The notes under the pieces: generated by a model
What the model was told of the DNA's origin: nothing
The model's database searches: none
What the model saw: the letters and a program-made list of their open reading frames with translations, nothing else
From: Verrucomicrobiota bacterium
GTDB taxonomy: Bacteria > Verrucomicrobiota > Verrucomicrobiia > Verrucomicrobiales > Verrucomicrobiaceae
Direction: 5' to 3'
Length of the DNA stretch: 8,186 bases
NCBI GenBank assembly: GCA_023428335.1
Contig: JAEYYS010000478.1
Location: 1-8,186 of the forward strand
Program-made: the position numbers and the translations under genes
In this document: in pieces, positions 5,578 through 8,186 of the stretch
Position numbering within the stretch: position 1 is the stretch's first letter
Layout of the letters: every line of letters begins with the position of its first letter

Positions 5578-8186
5578 ATGACGATTTTCCCCCGCATCGT
5601 CGCCGGTCTCGCGCTTGCCGCGGGCATGGCGACCCCTGCCGCCGCGGCGCCAACCCAGCGCGCGGCCTTCGACACTTCCGCCCTGCCCGAGCCGGTGCGC
5701 CGGCCAGTGAAGTACTTTGGCGATGTTCATCCCGTGCTCGCCGAGCACTGCGTCTCCTGCCACGGACCCGACAAGCAAAAGGGCGGCCTGCGCCTCGATT
5801 CGCGCGAGGCGGCCCTCGCTGGCGGCAGTTCCTACGGACCCGCCATCGTGCCCGGCAAGAGCGCCGAAAGCCCGCTGCTCCTGTTCATGGCCCACCTCGA
5901 GCCCGACATGGAAATGCCGCCCGACGAGGACCGCCTGCCGGAAAACACCCTGGCCGTGCTGCGCGCCTGGATCGACCAGGGCGCGAAGTGGCCGGCGAAA
6001 AGCGGCACGTCCGCGGGCGGGGTCGCCGAACTGGGCAACCAGGAACTGTTCTTCCAGAAGGCCGCCACGCACTGGGCCTTCCAGCCGGTGGCGCCGGCGA
6101 ACGCCGCCTCCCTGAAGCAGGGGCCAGCCGCCATCGACGGCTTCATCGCCGCTCAACTGCGCGAGAAGGGTCTGCAGCCCTCGCCGCGCGCCGATGCCCG
6201 CACGCTGCTGCGCCGGCTGCACTTCGATCTCACCGGCCTGCCGCCGACGCCGGCGGAACTGGAGACCTTTGCCGCCGCCTTCGCACGCGATGCCGATGCC
6301 GCGGTCGCCGCCAAGGCCGATGAACTGCTCGCCTCGCCACACTTTGGCGAACGCTGGGGCCGCTTCTGGCTCGACCTTGCCCGCTACGCCGACACCCAGG
6401 ATTTCCAGGCGCAGGCCGACCTGCGCTATCCCTTTGCCTGGACCTACCGCGACTACGTGGTGGGCGCCTTCAACAGCGACAAGCCTTACGAGCTCTTTCT
6501 GCGCGAGCAGCTCGCCGCCGATCAGCTCGGCTACCCCGACAACGACCCGCGCCTCGCCGCGCTCGGCTACCTGACCGTCGGCCCGCGCTTCCGGCGCCGC
6601 ACCGACGAGGTCATCAACGATCGCATCGACGTCGTCACCCGCGGCCTGATGGGCCTGACCGTGGCCTGCGCGCGCTGCCATGACCACAAGTACGACCCGA
6701 TCCCAACCGCCGATTTCTACGCGCTGTCCGGGGTCTTCGCCAGCAGCGAGGACCGGACCGATCTGCCGGAGATTGCCCTGAACTCGGGTCCGACGGATCC
6801 AAAGCAACGCGCGGACTACGAAGCCACCAAGGCCAAGGCGGAAAAGGCGCTGCAGGATTTTGTGCAGGATCTCAAGGACAAGGCGGTGGCCGATGTCTTC
6901 GCCAAGCCGGAGCTGTACTTCGACGCCCTCGTCCAGATGGAGGTCACGAAGACCGCCGACGTGCGCAAGCTGATCACCGGCAAGAAGATGATGGAGATTG
7001 CCCTGACCCCGCTCAGCCGCCAGTGGAGCGCCCTGCGCAGCGACGAACGCTGGCGCGAGGACCCGGTGATCGGTCCGCTGGCGCGCGTGGCAGGCGCGAG
7101 CCCGGCGCGCGATGCCGGCGTGCTCGCCACCCTTTTGAAAACCGGTCGCGTGCCCGGCAGTGCCACAGCAGTGCATCCGGTCGTGCTCGCCGCTCTGCGC
7201 GCCGAACCGCCGGCCAATCGCGCCGCGCTCGTGCGCCTCTACGGCAAGGTGCTGGCCCAGGCGCAGAAGGCCAAGGCCGAACCCGTGCTCGCCGCCTTCC
7301 GCGGCTGGCTCGATTTCAACCTCAAGGACGTCGAGGCCGCCCACCGCCTGCTCGGCACCGGTCGCCGCGAATTGAACGACCTGGAGACCGCCATCGCCGA
7401 GGTCGAGGCCACCCACCCCGGTGCCCCGCCCCGCGCCATGGCGGTGCGCGACAAGGCCAAGCCGGTGCAGCCGGTCATCTTCGTGCGCGGCGATCCCGCG
7501 CGGCGCGGCGATCCGGTGGAGCGACGGTTTTTGTCGGTGCTCGACCCGCAGAAAAAGCCCTTCGCCGCCGACCGCAGCGGCCGCCTGGAACTGGCGGAAA
7601 AGATCGCCGCGGCCGACAACCCGCTGACCCCGCGCGTCTGGGCCAACCACGTCTGGCGCCACCTGCTCGGCCGGGCGCTGGTGAAGACGCCGGGCGACTT
7701 CGGATTGCAGGCCGAACCGCCCTCGCATCCCGAGCTGCTCGACTGGCTTGCCTCGGCCCTGACCCAGCGCGGCGGCTCGACCAAGCAGCTCATCCGCGAC
7801 ATCGTCCGCTCTGCCACCTACCAGCAGAGCAGCGTCCATCGCGCGGAGGCGGCCGAGGTCGATGCCGACAACTCGCTGCTCTGGCGTGCCCACCGCCGGC
7901 GCATGGACTTTGAGGCGATGCGCGACGCCATGCTCGCCACCAGCGGCCGACTCGATCCGGCGCTCGGCGGTCGCGCGGTCAGTCTCTCGGCAGAACCCTT
8001 CAGCGGCCGGCGCACGATCTACGGCTACGTTGACCGCGTGAACCTCGACCCGCTGTTCACCACCTTCGATTTCCCCTCGCCCGACATCGCCAGCCCGGAA
8101 CGCAGCGAAACGCTGGTGCCGCAGCAGGCGCTGTTCGCGTTGAACGATCCCTTCATCGTCGGCCAGGCCCGCGCCCTCGCCAAGGC
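5578..8186 (+). CDS. Secreted PSCyt1/DUF1549/DUF1553 protein with c-type haem motif (3' end missing)
   Basis: The reading frame stays open from ATG 5578 to the window edge: 869 codons plus two bases, no stop. Residues 1-24 are a signal peptide (hydrophobic core, then PAAAA). Residues about 48-125 are the planctomycete cytochrome c domain (PSCyt1): CVSCH (58-62) for covalent haem, with M113 in EMPP the likely second iron ligand. DUF1549 (PSCyt2) follows, about 140-390, with FDLTGLPPTP (216-225) and ending in a second CxxCH, CARCHDHKYDP (364-374). A less conserved stretch (about 390-610, partly charged helix) leads to HPGAPPRAM (613-621) and VRGDP. DUF1553 (PSD1) then starts near 650 with SGRLELA, DFGLQAEPPSHPELLDWL and RRMDFEAMRDAM, and runs off the window after VPQQALFALND. 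Members usually exceed 900 residues, so most of the domain is here. The biochemical role is not established; such genes often sit beside DUF1501 or sulfatase genes, which would lie beyond the edge. The missing stop reflects the window end and is no sign of a broken gene. Confidence 0.93.
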   Translation, partial: MTIFPRIVAGLALAAGMATPAAAAPTQRAAFDTSALPEPVRRPVKYFGDVHPVLAEHCVSCHGPDKQKGGLRLDSREAALAGGSSYGPAIVPGKSAESPLLLFMAHLEPDMEMPPDEDRLPENTLAVLRAWIDQGAKWPAKSGTSAGGVAELGNQELFFQKAATHWAFQPVAPANAASLKQGPAAIDGFIAAQLREKGLQPSPRADARTLLRRLHFDLTGLPPTPAELETFAAAFARDADAAVAAKADELLASPHFGERWGRFWLDLARYADTQDFQAQADLRYPFAWTYRDYVVGAFNSDKPYELFLREQLAADQLGYPDNDPRLAALGYLTVGPRFRRRTDEVINDRIDVVTRGLMGLTVACARCHDHKYDPIPTADFYALSGVFASSEDRTDLPEIALNSGPTDPKQRADYEATKAKAEKALQDFVQDLKDKAVADVFAKPELYFDALVQMEVTKTADVRKLITGKKMMEIALTPLSRQWSALRSDERWREDPVIGPLARVAGASPARDAGVLATLLKTGRVPGSATAVHPVVLAALRAEPPANRAALVRLYGKVLAQAQKAKAEPVLAAFRGWLDFNLKDVEAAHRLLGTGRRELNDLETAIAEVEATHPGAPPRAMAVRDKAKPVQPVIFVRGDPARRGDPVERRFLSVLDPQKKPFAADRSGRLELAEKIAAADNPLTPRVWANHVWRHLLGRALVKTPGDFGLQAEPPSHPELLDWLASALTQRGGSTKQLIRDIVRSATYQQSSVHRAEAAEVDADNSLLWRAHRRRMDFEAMRDAMLATSGRLDPALGGRAVSLSAEPFSGRRTIYGYVDRVNLDPLFTTFDFPSPDIASPERSETLVPQQALFALNDPFIVGQARALAK

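Noticed and set aside
5454..6323. Plus-strand frame of 289 codons across the start of the PSCyt1/DUF1553 gene
   Set aside because: Arg/Ala/Pro-rich alternative frame; the overlapping frame from 5578 has a signal peptide and a CxxCH haem domain.
5533..7893. Long minus-strand open frame (786 codons) opposite the PSCyt1/DUF1553 gene
   Set aside because: The plus strand carries three recognisable domains in order, while the antisense frame shows only compositional bias and no motifs.
1..8186. Searched for CRISPR repeats, tRNA or rRNA genes, insertion-sequence ends, toxin-antitoxin pairs and defence genes
   Set aside because: No regularly spaced repeats, RNA gene signatures or transposase-like frames were seen; coding content is explained by the five genes listed.

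Overview
The window is GC-rich and densely coded. It holds five protein genes, one of them cut off by the right edge. I found no RNA genes, mobile elements or CRISPR arrays. The best taxonomic clue is the partial gene at the right end, a secreted protein with PSCyt1, DUF1549 (PSCyt2) and DUF1553 (PSD1) domains. That family is strongly expanded in Verrucomicrobiota and Planctomycetota and uncommon elsewhere. Together with the exported HhH protein and the S9 peptidase subfamily seen here, it suggests an environmental verrucomicrobial chromosome (Opitutae-like is my guess). This is inferred from family distribution and was not confirmed by a search.

Layout: (1) 27-470, minus: small exported helix-hairpin-helix protein with a lysine-rich tail. 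(2) 471-649: divergent intergenic region with an AT-rich patch, a candidate promoter and a palindrome. (3) 650-2311, plus: soluble PAS hybrid sensor kinase with a C-terminal receiver. (4) 2362-4626, plus: exported S9 (dipeptidyl-peptidase IV-like) serine peptidase. A 50-nt gap separates it from the kinase, and a large predicted stem-loop there pairs with the peptidase start codon. (5) 4633-5424, minus: short-chain dehydrogenase/reductase, convergent with the peptidase; the stops are 6 bp apart and lie in or beside a GC hairpin. (6) 5425-5577: second divergent intergenic region with two GC-rich inverted repeats. (7) 5578 to the right edge, plus: the PSCyt1/DUF1549/DUF1553 protein.

The genes do not form one obvious pathway. 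The kinase and peptidase may share a transcript, being on the same strand with a short gap. The other genes are arranged divergently or convergently and are probably separate units. Three products have clear signal peptides, which fits an organism that handles macromolecules outside the cytoplasm. I see no convincing new multi-gene system. The items most worth checking are the start-codon-occluding structure before the peptidase, the repeated lack of well-placed ribosome binding sites, and the exported HhH protein.
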